40,561 bases of DNA from Afifellaceae bacterium. Its GTDB lineage: Bacteria; Pseudomonadota; Alphaproteobacteria; Rhizobiales; Afifellaceae. The translations under genes and the position numbers were made by a program. The stretch spans positions 1 to 40,561 of the forward strand of contig JANQKG010000052.1 of assembly GCA_028281235.1 (NCBI GenBank), given 5' to 3'. The notes beneath the pieces are model-generated. The model had not been told where the DNA came from. It saw nothing but the letters and a program-made list of their open reading frames with translations, and made no database searches. This document shows positions 1 through 6,766 of the stretch, piece after piece; position 1 is the first letter of the stretch, and each line of letters starts with the position of its first letter.

Positions 1-500
1 AGGAGCAGCAGATCCGCATCCAGGCCTCCGGCGGTCTCTCCGATTCTGAGATCGATCAGATGGTGAAGGACGCCGAAAGCCACGCCGAGGACGACAAGAA
101 GCGCCGCGAGTTGGTGGAGGCGAAGAACCAGGCCGAGGCTTTGGTTCATTCCACCGAGAAGGCGCTTGCCGAGCATGGCGACAAGGTCGGCGAGGACGAG
201 AAGACGGCGATTGAGACCGCAATTGCGGAGCTCAAGACGGCGCAGGAAGGTGAGGACGTCGCCGACATTCAGGCCAAGAGCCAGGCTGTGGCGCAGGCCT
301 CCATGAAGCTCGGCGAGGCCATGTACAAGGCCAGCCAGGAGGAGGCCGCCGCCGATAGCGGCGAACCCGGCGCAGGAAATGATGGCGGCGATAGCGGCGA
401 TGGCCCGGCCGATGGTGGCGCGTCCGCTGCCAACGAGGATGTGGTCGACGCCGACTTTGAGGAAATCCCCGAAGACGAGCGCAAGAGCTCAGCGTCCTAA
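1..500 (+). CDS. dnaK: Molecular chaperone DnaK (Hsp70), C-terminal part
   Basis: The 5' part of the gene lies outside the window. The frame is open from position 3 and encodes 165 residues before the stop. DnaK is the ATP-driven cytosolic Hsp70 that works with DnaJ and GrpE on unfolded proteins. The visible part is the end of the substrate-binding domain ([14 protein letters not shown] near its start) followed by the helical lid (repeated charged helices with [18 protein letters not shown]) and a Gly/Asp/Ala-rich disordered tail ending in an acidic [10 protein letters not shown] segment, as in many proteobacterial DnaKs. dnaJ follows 54 bp downstream on the same strand, which is the usual dnaKJ order. 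The ATPase domain cannot be checked here. Confidence 0.96.
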   Translation, partial: EQQIRIQASGGLSDSEIDQMVKDAESHAEDDKKRRELVEAKNQAEALVHSTEKALAEHGDKVGEDEKTAIETAIAELKTAQEGEDVADIQAKSQAVAQASMKLGEAMYKASQEEAAADSGEPGAGNDGGDSGDGPADGGASAANEDVVDADFEEIPEDERKSSAS

Positions 501-509
501 CGGCGATAA

Positions 510-533
510 GGGGCCGCCTGCCGAGGCGGCCCC
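510..533 (+). other. Perfect GC hairpin between dnaK and dnaJ
   Basis: GGGGCCGCC (510-518) and GGCGGCCCC (525-533) form a perfect 9-bp stem with a 6-nt loop, starting 10 bp after the dnaK stop. No T-run follows, so it is not a typical intrinsic terminator. It may stabilise the dnaK mRNA 3' end or lower read-through into dnaJ (inference). Confidence 0.6.
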
Positions 534-554
534 GCTGCTATCCGGCAAAATCAG

Positions 555-1688
555 ATGGCCAAACGCGATTTCTACGAGGTGCTCGGCGTCGCGCGCACCT
601 GCGACGACAAGGGCCTGAAGAGCGCCTATCGCAAGCTGGCCATGCAGCTGCACCCTGACCGCAATCCGGGCGATCACTCCGCCGAGATGCGCTTTAAGGA
701 GGTGAACGAGGCCTACGAAATCCTCAAGGACCCGCAGAAGCGCGCCACTTATGATCGCTTCGGTCATCAGGCGTTTGACGGTGGCGGCTTTGGCGGCGCC
801 GGCGCTGGTGCGGCGGCGGGCTTCGCTTCCTTTGCCGACATTTTCGACGAGTTCTTCGGCGATTTGCGCGGCGGCGGGCGCCGCTCCGGCCGCGAGCGTG
901 GCTCTGATCTGCGCTACAATCTGGAAGTCACGCTCGACGAGGCCTATGCCGGCAAGACGGTCGAGGTGGAGATCCCGACCGGCGTTACCTGCGACGCCTG
1001 TACCGGCTCCGGCTCCAAGCCCGGTACCAGCCCGACGGCCTGTCCGACCTGCGGCGGCGTCGGCCGCGTGCGCGCCAGCCAAGGCGGCTTCTTTCACATC
1101 GAGCGCACCTGCCCGGCCTGTCAGGGCCGCGGCGAGGTCGTGTCGGATCCGTGCGAAAAATGCGCTGGCGCCGGCCGCATGAACCAGAAGCGCACGCTTT
1201 CCGTCAACATCCCCGCCGGCATTGAGGACGGCACGCGCATCCGCTTGGCCGGCGAGGGCGAGGCGGGCTTGCGCGGTGGCCCGGCCGGCGACCTCTACAT
1301 CTTCCTGTCGATCAAGCCGCACGCCTTCTTCCAGCGCGACGGGGCCGACATTTTCTGCCGCGTGCCGGTCTCAATCACGACGGCTTCTCTCGGCGGCCAG
1401 TTCGAGGTGCCGACGCTCGATGGCGGGCGTTCGCGGGTCAAGGTGCCGGAAGGCGCCCAAAGCGGCCTGCAGATCAGGCTGAAGGGCAAGGGCATGCCGG
1501 TGCTGCGCTCCCGCCAGGTCGGCGACATGTATGTGCAGGTGGTCGTTGAGACGCCGCGCAAGCTGTCGCATCGGCAGCGCGAGCTGTTGGAGGAGTTTGA
1601 GCGCGTGTCCAACGAGGAGAACAATCCGGAATCGACCGGTTTCTTCTCCCGTGTAAAGGATTTCCTCGACACGCTTGGCGAAAAGTGA
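555..1688 (+). CDS. dnaJ: Chaperone protein DnaJ (Hsp40)
   Basis: This 377-residue protein has normal DnaJ length and complete architecture. The N-terminal J domain carries HPD at residues 33-35, which stimulates the DnaK ATPase. A Gly/Phe-rich linker ([14 protein letters not shown]) follows near residues 75-95. The zinc-binding domain has four CxxCxGxG repeats: [24 protein letters not shown] and CEKCAGAG. The C-terminal substrate-binding domains follow. It delivers unfolded clients to DnaK in the cytosol. It lies 54 bp after dnaK, separated by a strong hairpin, and is probably cotranscribed with it under heat-shock control. No heat-shock promoter is visible between the two genes. Confidence 0.98.
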   Translation: MAKRDFYEVLGVARTCDDKGLKSAYRKLAMQLHPDRNPGDHSAEMRFKEVNEAYEILKDPQKRATYDRFGHQAFDGGGFGGAGAGAAAGFASFADIFDEFFGDLRGGGRRSGRERGSDLRYNLEVTLDEAYAGKTVEVEIPTGVTCDACTGSGSKPGTSPTACPTCGGVGRVRASQGGFFHIERTCPACQGRGEVVSDPCEKCAGAGRMNQKRTLSVNIPAGIEDGTRIRLAGEGEAGLRGGPAGDLYIFLSIKPHAFFQRDGADIFCRVPVSITTASLGGQFEVPTLDGGRSRVKVPEGAQSGLQIRLKGKGMPVLRSRQVGDMYVQVVVETPRKLSHRQRELLEEFERVSNEENNPESTGFFSRVKDFLDTLGEK

Positions 1689-1739
1689 CGTCCGCTCTAT
1701 TTGTAGGTGAGCCGCGACGCGAGGAGGCGGAGTAGATCA

Positions 1740-2333
1740 ATGGCGAAATCGGGCGTGTCGCTCGCCGAGCGCATCGAGGACGAGGTCCGGTTCTTCAAGA
1801 CCTGGGCGACGAGCCCCATCAAGATGGGAGCCTTCTCGCCGACCAGCCGCGCGCTCGCTTCGCTGATGGTGAAGCTGGCTGAGCCCGATCCGTCCGGCTA
1901 CACGCTGGAAGTTGGTTCTGGAACCGGCGTGGTGACGCAGGCCATGCTCGATGCCGGGCTGTCGCCCGACAAGATCATCTGCGTCGAATACGACAAGGAT
2001 TTCTGCCGGCTCTTGCGCAAGCGCTTTCCCGACATCGCCATCATCCAGGGCGATGCGTTGAACCTGGACGACACGCTTGGCGAGTACCGCGACCTGACCT
2101 TCTCAGCAATCTTGTCCGGCCTGCCGCTCCTCAATGTGCCGCGCGCCAAGCGTGTGCCTTATATTGAGAGCCTGTTCGATCACATGGCGCCCGGCGGCAA
2201 GGTCTCGCAGCTTTCCTATTCGCCGGTTCCACCGCAGGACGCCGTGCCCGGCCGTTTCACGGTCGAGGGATCGAAATGGGTGACCTTCAACCTGCCACCG
2301 GGGCGGGTGTGGGTTTATAAAAGGGTCATCTAG
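1740..2333 (+). CDS. pmtA: PmtA-type SAM-dependent phospholipid N-methyltransferase
   Basis: The product has 197 residues. The ATG at 1740 is preferred over an in-frame GTG at 1707 because a GAGGAGGCGGAG Shine-Dalgarno stretch lies just upstream of it. The class I methyltransferase SAM-binding motif is seen as EVGSGTG at residues 57-63. The N-terminal stretch RFFKTWATSP.KMGAFSPTSRALA is typical of the rhizobial PmtA family, which methylates phosphatidylethanolamine towards phosphatidylcholine at the membrane. Length and the position after dnaJ match that family. Each methylation releases SAH, the substrate of the ahcY product encoded 2 kb downstream. A related rRNA-adenine-dimethylase-like role is possible, since the two families resemble each other, so the substrate is inferred. 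Confidence 0.75.
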   Translation: MAKSGVSLAERIEDEVRFFKTWATSPIKMGAFSPTSRALASLMVKLAEPDPSGYTLEVGSGTGVVTQAMLDAGLSPDKIICVEYDKDFCRLLRKRFPDIAIIQGDALNLDDTLGEYRDLTFSAILSGLPLLNVPRAKRVPYIESLFDHMAPGGKVSQLSYSPVPPQDAVPGRFTVEGSKWVTFNLPPGRVWVYKRVI

Positions 2334-2375
2334 GTAGCCACACTCAGCTAGCGACGCCACTACTGCGTGATAGTA

Positions 2376-2389
2376 TAGTTCGCGAACTA
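2376..2389. promoter_or_regulatory. 14-bp perfect palindrome, possible operator
   Basis: TAGTTCGCGAACTA is a perfect palindrome in the gap between pmtA and the small membrane protein gene, about 20 bp before the chosen start. A TAGTAT -10-like hexamer (2371-2376) abuts it. Its position suits a dimeric repressor site (inference). The regulator is unknown. Confidence 0.4.
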
Positions 2390-2409
2390 ACGAATTAGTG
2401 TGGTGGGCG

Positions 2410-2691
2410 ATGATACGCTGGTTGCTTGTTCTGGCGAACGTTGTCGTCGCTGCTGTGTCATTGCTCTATGTGCTGCACCAGTCTCAGTTTTCTCGTTGGT
2501 TTTCGTGGAGCGACCTGTGGCCATTTCTCGCTCTCTCTGCCGTCGCTTTGGCAAGTGCGGTGTATTTGCTCACGCATCGGCAGCGCGGCGAAGTAACAGC
2601 GTCTCGAATAGTGCGCCTCTACCGACTTTGGTTTGAGGCCAAAGAGGAGGAAATGAAGCGCCGCGTCAGAGATTCAAGCGAGACACACTGA
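2410..2691 (+). CDS. Small predicted membrane protein, unknown function
   Basis: I do not recognise this 93-residue protein. It has two hydrophobic segments likely to span the inner membrane (about residues 2-22, WLLVLANVVVAAVSLLYVL, and about residues 38-55, LWPFLALSAVALASAVYLL). A basic, charged C-terminal tail (EAKEEEMKRRVRD) probably lies in the cytoplasm. A GTG at 2398 would add four residues. ATG 2410 is chosen, but neither start has a strong Shine-Dalgarno sequence. The base composition is more T-rich than dnaJ or ahcY, as expected for a membrane protein or a recent acquisition. It stands alone, with a palindrome upstream and a repeat block downstream. It may be lineage-specific or even non-coding. 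Confidence 0.5.
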   Translation: MIRWLLVLANVVVAAVSLLYVLHQSQFSRWFSWSDLWPFLALSAVALASAVYLLTHRQRGEVTASRIVRLYRLWFEAKEEEMKRRVRDSSETH

Positions 2692-2720
2692 GGCTCTCTG
2701 GCGTTTCTTCCGCACCCTCT

Positions 2721-2874
2721 CGTTTGTCATCCCGCAAGCGGCGCGGAACGCGACGCTGTGCGGGATCCATAACCACTGGGAAAGCGACAAGAGGTACCCA
2801 CACCTGGCCTCCTCGCTCCCGGGGTGTTCATGGGTCCCGGTCTCGGCCTGACGGCCGAACCGGGATGACAAACG
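2721..2874. repeat. Palindromic intergenic repeat, family A copy 1
   Basis: The element is bounded by a perfect 13-bp inverted repeat, CGTTTGTCATCCC (2721-2733) and GGGATGACAAACG (2862-2874). Each arm can fold on its own: the left arm has TCCCGC...GCGGGA, and the right arm has CCCGGT..GGCC..GGCC..ACCGGG. It encodes no protein. A second copy in inverted orientation lies at 5708-5843. The structure resembles a small non-autonomous palindromic element of the MITE or BIME kind (inference). Confidence 0.75.
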
Positions 2875-2908
2875 AAAGGGAGTAACAAACGACAACGTTC
2901 GCGCCTAA

Positions 2909-3052
2909 CCTCCCCCTTGAGGGGAGGTCGGAGTTTGTAAGGCGAAGCCGATACAAACTCCGGGAGGGGGTGAGCGTCGTTCCTCTGCGGCTTCATTGCT
3001 CACCCCTCCCCGAAAGCGGCAAGCCGCTTTCGACCCTCCCTCAAGGGGAGGG
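2909..3052. repeat. Composite hairpin repeat (CCTCCCC...GGGGAGG family)
   Basis: The block is made of nested palindromes: CCTCCCCCTTGAGGGGAGG at its left end, then GGAGTTTGT/ACAAACTCC (2930-2938 with 2953-2961), then CGAAAGCGGC/GCCGCTTTCG (3011-3020 with 3023-3032), then CCCTCCC-tcaa-GGGGAGGG (3034-3052). Both ends carry related CCTCCC...GGGAGG units. It lies directly downstream of the minus-strand gene that stops at 3088, so its transcript could form several stems. There is no T-run and no coding potential. With the element at 2721-2874 it fills the 396-bp gap 2692-3087. Confidence 0.7.
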
Positions 3053-3087
3053 TTATGGGCCGTGCCAGGATGACAACCCCCTCTCAC

Positions 3088-4023
3088 CTATTCCTCAAAC
3101 GCCTCCACCACTTTGCGACTGCCGATGAAGAACGCATCGGCGACGAGCTGAAACGGCGCCGGGTCGATGTGGCTCCGCCCCTCACGCAGCAACTGATCGA
3201 AATGCGCGTAGATCGCCTCATATTCCGCCGGCGCCTCATCGATCATCGTTTCGCCGTCGACGATGAGGCGAGCGCCGCCGGAGGCGAGCTTCAGCCTCAC
3301 GCCGTCGGCGGTCTCCACGCTGATCTCCCAAACGTCCCGCTCGATCGGCCGCCAATCCAAATTTGCGCTGAAATCGCCCGCGCGCCCGGCGAGCGTGAAG
3401 GTGAGGTCGGCGGCGATGGGCGATTGCGCATTGGCCGGGACCTTAAGCTCCGCCGAACGCACCAGCACCGGCTCCGGGATGATTTTGGTGACGATGGAGA
3501 GCGCATTGATGCCGGGATCGAACACGCCGAAACCGCCGGCGGTCCAGATCCATTCCTGGCCGGGATGCCATTTACGCACATCCTCCTTCCACTCCACGAA
3601 AAGTCGCGTGACAATCTTGCCGGTGAGACGCCGCCGTGCCTCGTCGACGCCGTCATTGTATTGCGAGTGCCAGGTGGTGAAGAGCACGCGACCCTGATCG
3701 GCCGCGATGCGCTCAAGGTCGGCGAGTTCTGAAAGCGTCGCCGTCGGCGGTTTCTCCAGCATGACGTGCTTGCCCGAAAGAAGCGCATCGCGCGCAATGG
3801 CGTGACGCGCCTGCGGCGGCGTGCACACGGCCACCGCATCGAGGTCGGGCGTTCCCTCAAGCAGGTCACGATGATTGCGGAAGGCCAGCGCCTCTCCGGC
3901 CGTCAGCCCGCGCTGGCTCGACACGGCGGCGAGTGTGAAAGCCGGGTTTTTAGCGATCACCGGCAGGTGCTGATCTTGGCTGATCTTGCCCAGTCCGGCG
4001 ATGGCGATCCGGTGTGCACTCAT
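3088..4023 (-). CDS. Gfo/Idh/MocA family sugar dehydrogenase (galactose/arabinose 1-dehydrogenase-like)
   Basis: This 311-residue cytosolic NAD(P)-dependent oxidoreductase starts at an ATG read leftward from 4023. The N-terminal Rossmann motif AIAGLGKIS (residues 7-15) and the family motif EKP (90-92), whose Lys acts in catalysis, are both present. A C-terminal substrate-binding domain with FGVFDPGINALSI follows. The overall sequence resembles the D-galactose 1-dehydrogenase / L-arabinose 1-dehydrogenase branch, which oxidises aldoses to lactones. No sugar transporter, lactonase or dehydratase gene is nearby, so the substrate is inferred. It is divergent from ahcY across 243 bp. Its stop adjoins the repeat block at 2721-3052. 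Confidence 0.85.
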   Translation of the reverse strand: MSAHRIAIAGLGKISQDQHLPVIAKNPAFTLAAVSSQRGLTAGEALAFRNHRDLLEGTPDLDAVAVCTPPQARHAIARDALLSGKHVMLEKPPTATLSELADLERIAADQGRVLFTTWHSQYNDGVDEARRRLTGKIVTRLFVEWKEDVRKWHPGQEWIWTAGGFGVFDPGINALSIVTKIIPEPVLVRSAELKVPANAQSPIAADLTFTLAGRAGDFSANLDWRPIERDVWEISVETADGVRLKLASGGARLIVDGETMIDEAPAEYEAIYAHFDQLLREGRSHIDPAPFQLVADAFFIGSRKVVEAFEE

Positions 4024-4076
4024 CAGCGCCTCCTTGTCACCTGTTTGAGACGTTCGCCGTCGCGCATGGACAAAAC

Positions 4077-4098
4077 GACATAAACATTCCTTTATATG
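4077..4098. promoter_or_regulatory. Putative SahR-type operator before ahcY
   Basis: The 22-bp site has an imperfect dyad with left half ACATAAAC and right half CTTTATATG. From memory of the ArsR-family SahR regulon in alphaproteobacteria, it resembles the motif with ATAAAG/CTTTAT halves found before ahcY, metF and metH genes. A possible promoter overlaps it (TGGACA at 4067-4072 and TTTATA at 4091-4096, 18-bp spacing), which would suit repression relieved by S-adenosylhomocysteine. No sahR gene lies in the window. The exact consensus is recalled, not checked. Confidence 0.45.
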
Positions 4099-4126
4099 TT
4101 ATTGCCGTCTGGCGGCCGACGGTGCT

Positions 4127-4227
4127 AGAGCATGATCCCGAAAAGTGGGTTTCCGGTTTTCGGACGAGATCATGCTCCGGCAAAGAGAGTGAGCTTCCAT
4201 TCTGATGCAATTAGAATGGAAAGGCTC
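4127..4227. repeat. Rhizobiales intergenic palindromic repeat (RGR), copy 1
   Basis: GAGCATGATC (4128-4137) and GATCATGCTC (4168-4177) pair around a nested CCGAAAA/TTTTCGG stem. A second palindrome follows, CCATTCTGAT-gcA-ATTAGAATGG, bracketed by GAGC and GCTC. This modular repeat is widespread between genes of Rhizobiales. Here it lies between the putative operator and the ahcY start, so it is probably transcribed as part of the ahcY leader. 'RGR' is only a label used in this annotation. Confidence 0.85.
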
Positions 4228-4266
4228 AACGTGGCTCCCGAAACCTCTTCTGACAGGACGTAAGCG

Positions 4267-5685
4267 ATGACGAGTGCCCGCCCCAACGCGGATTTCAGCG
4301 ATTATGTGGTGAAGGATATCAGCCTAGCGGAATACGGCCGCAAGGAGATTGAGATCGCCGAGACCGAAATGCCCGGCCTCATGTCGATCCGCGAGGAATA
4401 TGGCGAAGAGAAGCCGCTGAACGGCGCGCGCATCTCCGGCTCGCTGCACATGACCATCCAGACGGCTGTCCTGATTGAGACATTGGTGGCGCTGGGTGCT
4501 GAGGTGCGCTGGGCGTCCTGCAACATCTTCTCCACGCAAGATCATGCCGCCGCCGCAATCGCCGCCGCGGGCGTGCCCGTCTTCGCGACAAAGGGTGAGA
4601 CGCTTGAGGAATATTGGGACTACGCCGACCGCATCTTCCATTGGCCGGACGATGCGCCCACCAACATGATCCTCGACGATGGCGGCGACGCCACCATGTA
4701 CATTCTGCTCGGCGCCCGTGCCGAGGAAGGCGAAGACGTTCTGTCGAGCCCGACGACGGAGGAAGAAGAGGTTCTCTTTGCGCAAATCAAGAAGCGCATG
4801 GCTGAAACGCCCGGCTGGTTCGTCAAGCAGCGCCACGCCATCAAGGGTGTCAGCGAGGAGACCACCACCGGCGTCAACCGCCTCTATCAGCTCATGGAGA
4901 AGGGCCGGCTGCCCTTCCCCGCGATCAACGTCAACGATTCCGTCACCAAGTCGAAGTTCGACAACAAATATGGCTGCAAGGAATCGCTGGTCGACGGCAT
5001 CCGCCGCGGCACCGACGTGATGATGGCCGGCAAGGTCGCAGTCGTGTGCGGCTATGGCGATGTTGGCAAGGGGTCCGCTGCATCGCTACGCGGCGCCGGC
5101 GCGCGCGTGCAGGTGACGGAGATCGATCCGATCTGCGCCTTGCAGGCCGCCATGGACGGCTTTGAGGTCGTGCGGCTTGAGGACGCCGCGCCGAGAGGCG
5201 ACATTTTCATCACCGCCACCGGCAACAAGGACGTGATCTCCGTCGATCACATGCGCGCCATGAAGGACATGGCGATCGTCGGCAATATCGGCCATTTCGA
5301 CAACGAGATTCAGGTCGCCGCGTTGAGGAACCACAAATGGACCAACGTGAAGCCGCAGGTCGACATGATCGAGTTCCCCGACGGCAAGCGCATGATTCTC
5401 CTGTCGGAAGGACGTCTGCTCAATCTCGGTAACGCCACCGGCCATCCGAGCTTCGTGATGTCGGCGAGCTTCTCCAACCAGGTGCTGGCGCAGATCGAGC
5501 TCTTCAACAAAGGCGACGACTACGAGAACAAGGTCTACGTGCTGCCGAAGCATCTCGACGAGAAGGTGGCGATGCTGCATCTGGCCAAGCTCGGCGCCAA
5601 TTTGACGGAACTGTCCGACGACCAGGCGTCCTATATCGGCGTGTCGCAGACCGGCCCGTTCAAGCCGGAGCATTATCGCTACTAG
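4267..5685 (+). CDS. ahcY: Adenosylhomocysteinase (S-adenosyl-L-homocysteine hydrolase)
   Basis: This 472-residue cytosolic, NAD-dependent enzyme cleaves S-adenosylhomocysteine to adenosine and homocysteine, which removes the inhibitory product of SAM methyltransferases. Family signatures include [15 protein letters not shown] near residue 85-100, [15 protein letters not shown] (with the catalytic Lys/Asp), the NAD-binding glycine motif [13 protein letters not shown], and the C-terminal KPEHYRY, whose Lys/Tyr belong to the dimeric NAD pocket. The length is typical of the bacterial form with the extra internal insertion. It is preceded by a SahR-like operator and a palindromic repeat, and it stands alone without metH or metF. 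No SAH riboswitch was recognised in the leader. Confidence 0.98.
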   Translation: MTSARPNADFSDYVVKDISLAEYGRKEIEIAETEMPGLMSIREEYGEEKPLNGARISGSLHMTIQTAVLIETLVALGAEVRWASCNIFSTQDHAAAAIAAAGVPVFATKGETLEEYWDYADRIFHWPDDAPTNMILDDGGDATMYILLGARAEEGEDVLSSPTTEEEEVLFAQIKKRMAETPGWFVKQRHAIKGVSEETTTGVNRLYQLMEKGRLPFPAINVNDSVTKSKFDNKYGCKESLVDGIRRGTDVMMAGKVAVVCGYGDVGKGSAASLRGAGARVQVTEIDPICALQAAMDGFEVVRLEDAAPRGDIFITATGNKDVISVDHMRAMKDMAIVGNIGHFDNEIQVAALRNHKWTNVKPQVDMIEFPDGKRMILLSEGRLLNLGNATGHPSFVMSASFSNQVLAQIELFNKGDDYENKVYVLPKHLDEKVAMLHLAKLGANLTELSDDQASYIGVSQTGPFKPEHYRY

Positions 5686-5707
5686 AGCATTGCCCAGGTT
5701 GGAGTGC

Positions 5708-5843
5708 TTTGTCATCCCGGTTCGGCCCCAGGCCGAGACCGGGACCCATAACCTTCGAAAAGGACGGTCACGGCCTGCCCGATCGACTCAGGTGTTCATG
5801 GTTCCCGTACAGCGTCGCTCCGCGCCGCTTGCGGGATGACAGA
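5708..5843. repeat. Palindromic intergenic repeat, family A copy 2 (inverted)
   Basis: TTTGTCATCCC (5708-5718) and GGGATGACAGA (5833-5843) form the end repeats with one mismatch. The reverse complement matches the element at 2721-2874 in both arms (arm cores TCCCGCAAGCGGCGCGG and GGTCCCGGTCTCGGCCTG), while the central part differs. The linkers CCATGAACACC and CCATAACC next to the arms are swapped between the two copies, as if arms and core behave as separate modules. Confidence 0.75.
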
Positions 5844-5904
5844 TGAGCGGTCCTGGCGAGGCCGCCAACGACTTGAGAGCTTAGTGCGCCCATGCGGTGC
5901 CGTT

Positions 5905-5960
5905 GCTTTATAAAGCGCCCAAACGTTTTCAAGCGCATGCACCCCGCACGAAACGTTTTC
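5905..5960. promoter_or_regulatory. Palindrome plus two AAACGTTTTC direct repeats upstream of the osmC-like gene
   Basis: GCTTTATAAAGC (5905-5916) is a perfect 12-bp palindrome. AAACGTTTTC occurs at 5921-5930 and again at 5951-5960, exactly 30 bp apart, about three helical turns, so both would lie on nearly the same DNA face. The unit contains the palindromic core AAACGTTT. This layout suits cooperative binding of a dimeric regulator (inference). The regulator is not known. Confidence 0.4.
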
Positions 5961-6150
5961 TCCCACGCCACGAAATCAACCAGACACATAAGAAGCCGAT
6001 ACGCCTCTCCGCCGCCGGCCACGTAACACCTCTCACAACCTTCAAGCGGCGTGAGAGTGGCGCGGCGGCAAGAAACAGCCATGAGGCACGATTGGGGAGC
6101 GGAGCCGGTCTCTGCTGCCGATCCCCTTTGCATTTGGAGAGGAACCCGAA

Positions 6151-6735
6151 ATGAATGAGATGATGAACGCTATGGACGCCAACGCAGGCGCCGCTGTCGA
6201 CAACGGCGTCAACGTTGCTGCGCTGATGGAGGCGCGCACCGCGCTCGATGCCGCTCCGGAGGCTGCGCAGTTTAAGTGGCGCGCGACGTGCGAGTGGATG
6301 AACGGCACACACAGCCGCTCTACCATCTCAGGCTTCTTCGGCCTTGGCGAGGAGCAGTCGCGCGAGAAGAGCTTCATGGTCGACGCCGATCACCCCATGC
6401 AGTTTGCCGCGGAAGACAACGCGCCGACTCCGGTGGAGATCGTGCTCTCCGGCCTGGCGAGCTGCCTCACTGCGGGTGTCGCCGCCGTCGCTCAGCATCG
6501 CGGCATTCAGCTTCGCTCCGTCAAGGCGACGCTGGAAGGCGACATGGACATCCAGGGCATCCTCGGCATGGACGATGAGGTGCGCAACGGTTTCGGAGCT
6601 ATCCGTGTGCATTTCGACGTCGACGCCGATGCCAGCGACGCCGACATCAAAGCGCTGGTGGCTCAGTCGCAGAAGCGTTCGGCGGTGTTCGACATCATCA
6701 CCAACCCGACCAACGTCTTCGTCTCGGTCAACTAA
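6151..6735 (+). CDS. OsmC/Ohr-family protein lacking the second redox cysteine
   Basis: The product has 194 residues. OsmC and Ohr proteins reduce organic hydroperoxides with two cysteines. Here the first active-site region is intact (VLSGLASCLTAG, Cys105). The second, normally a Cys before the PVFD-like segment, is Ser177 (QKRSAVFDIITNP). The only other Cys is Cys47. About 40 extra N-terminal residues precede the fold. It may therefore be a one-Cys peroxidase or have a non-peroxidase role such as binding a small molecule. A flavin monooxygenase gene starts 31 bp downstream on the same strand, so the two are probably an operon. ATG 6151 has the Shine-Dalgarno sequence GGAGAGGA. Confidence 0.85.
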   Translation: MNEMMNAMDANAGAAVDNGVNVAALMEARTALDAAPEAAQFKWRATCEWMNGTHSRSTISGFFGLGEEQSREKSFMVDADHPMQFAAEDNAPTPVEIVLSGLASCLTAGVAAVAQHRGIQLRSVKATLEGDMDIQGILGMDDEVRNGFGAIRVHFDVDADASDADIKALVAQSQKRSAVFDIITNPTNVFVSVN

Positions 6736-6766
6736 GGCCCGACGCAAAGGACGAGAGGAGCGGGCC

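Larger units (their letters stand above)
5686..6150. other. 465-bp gene-free region between ahcY and the osmC-like gene
   Basis: The left part holds the inverted second copy of palindromic repeat family A (5708-5843). The right part, 5844-6150, probably holds the promoter of the osmC-like gene. It has a 12-bp palindrome and two AAACGTTTTC direct repeats, annotated separately. Open frames here show no recognisable protein and look like by-products of the repeats. A good Shine-Dalgarno stretch, GGAGAGGA, lies just before the ATG at 6151. Confidence 0.6.

Noticed and set aside
489-1322. Long minus-strand open frame opposite dnaJ (277 codons)
   Set aside because: It has a low-complexity Ala/Arg/Gly composition and no recognisable domain. 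It is the antisense shadow of a high-GC gene that is certain on the plus strand.
2721-3052. CRISPR array
   Set aside because: The palindromic units are not evenly spaced identical repeats with unique spacers, and no cas genes are present.
4024-4266. SAH riboswitch in the ahcY leader
   Set aside because: I could not find the conserved SAH riboswitch core. The region is explained by a SahR-like dyad and a palindromic repeat.
6344-6766. N-terminal extension of the flavin monooxygenase overlapping osmC
   Set aside because: The frame is open, but the sequence is Arg/Ser/Ala-rich and unlike any FMO. The family starts at MRYATTVIIGAG with a Shine-Dalgarno sequence just before it.
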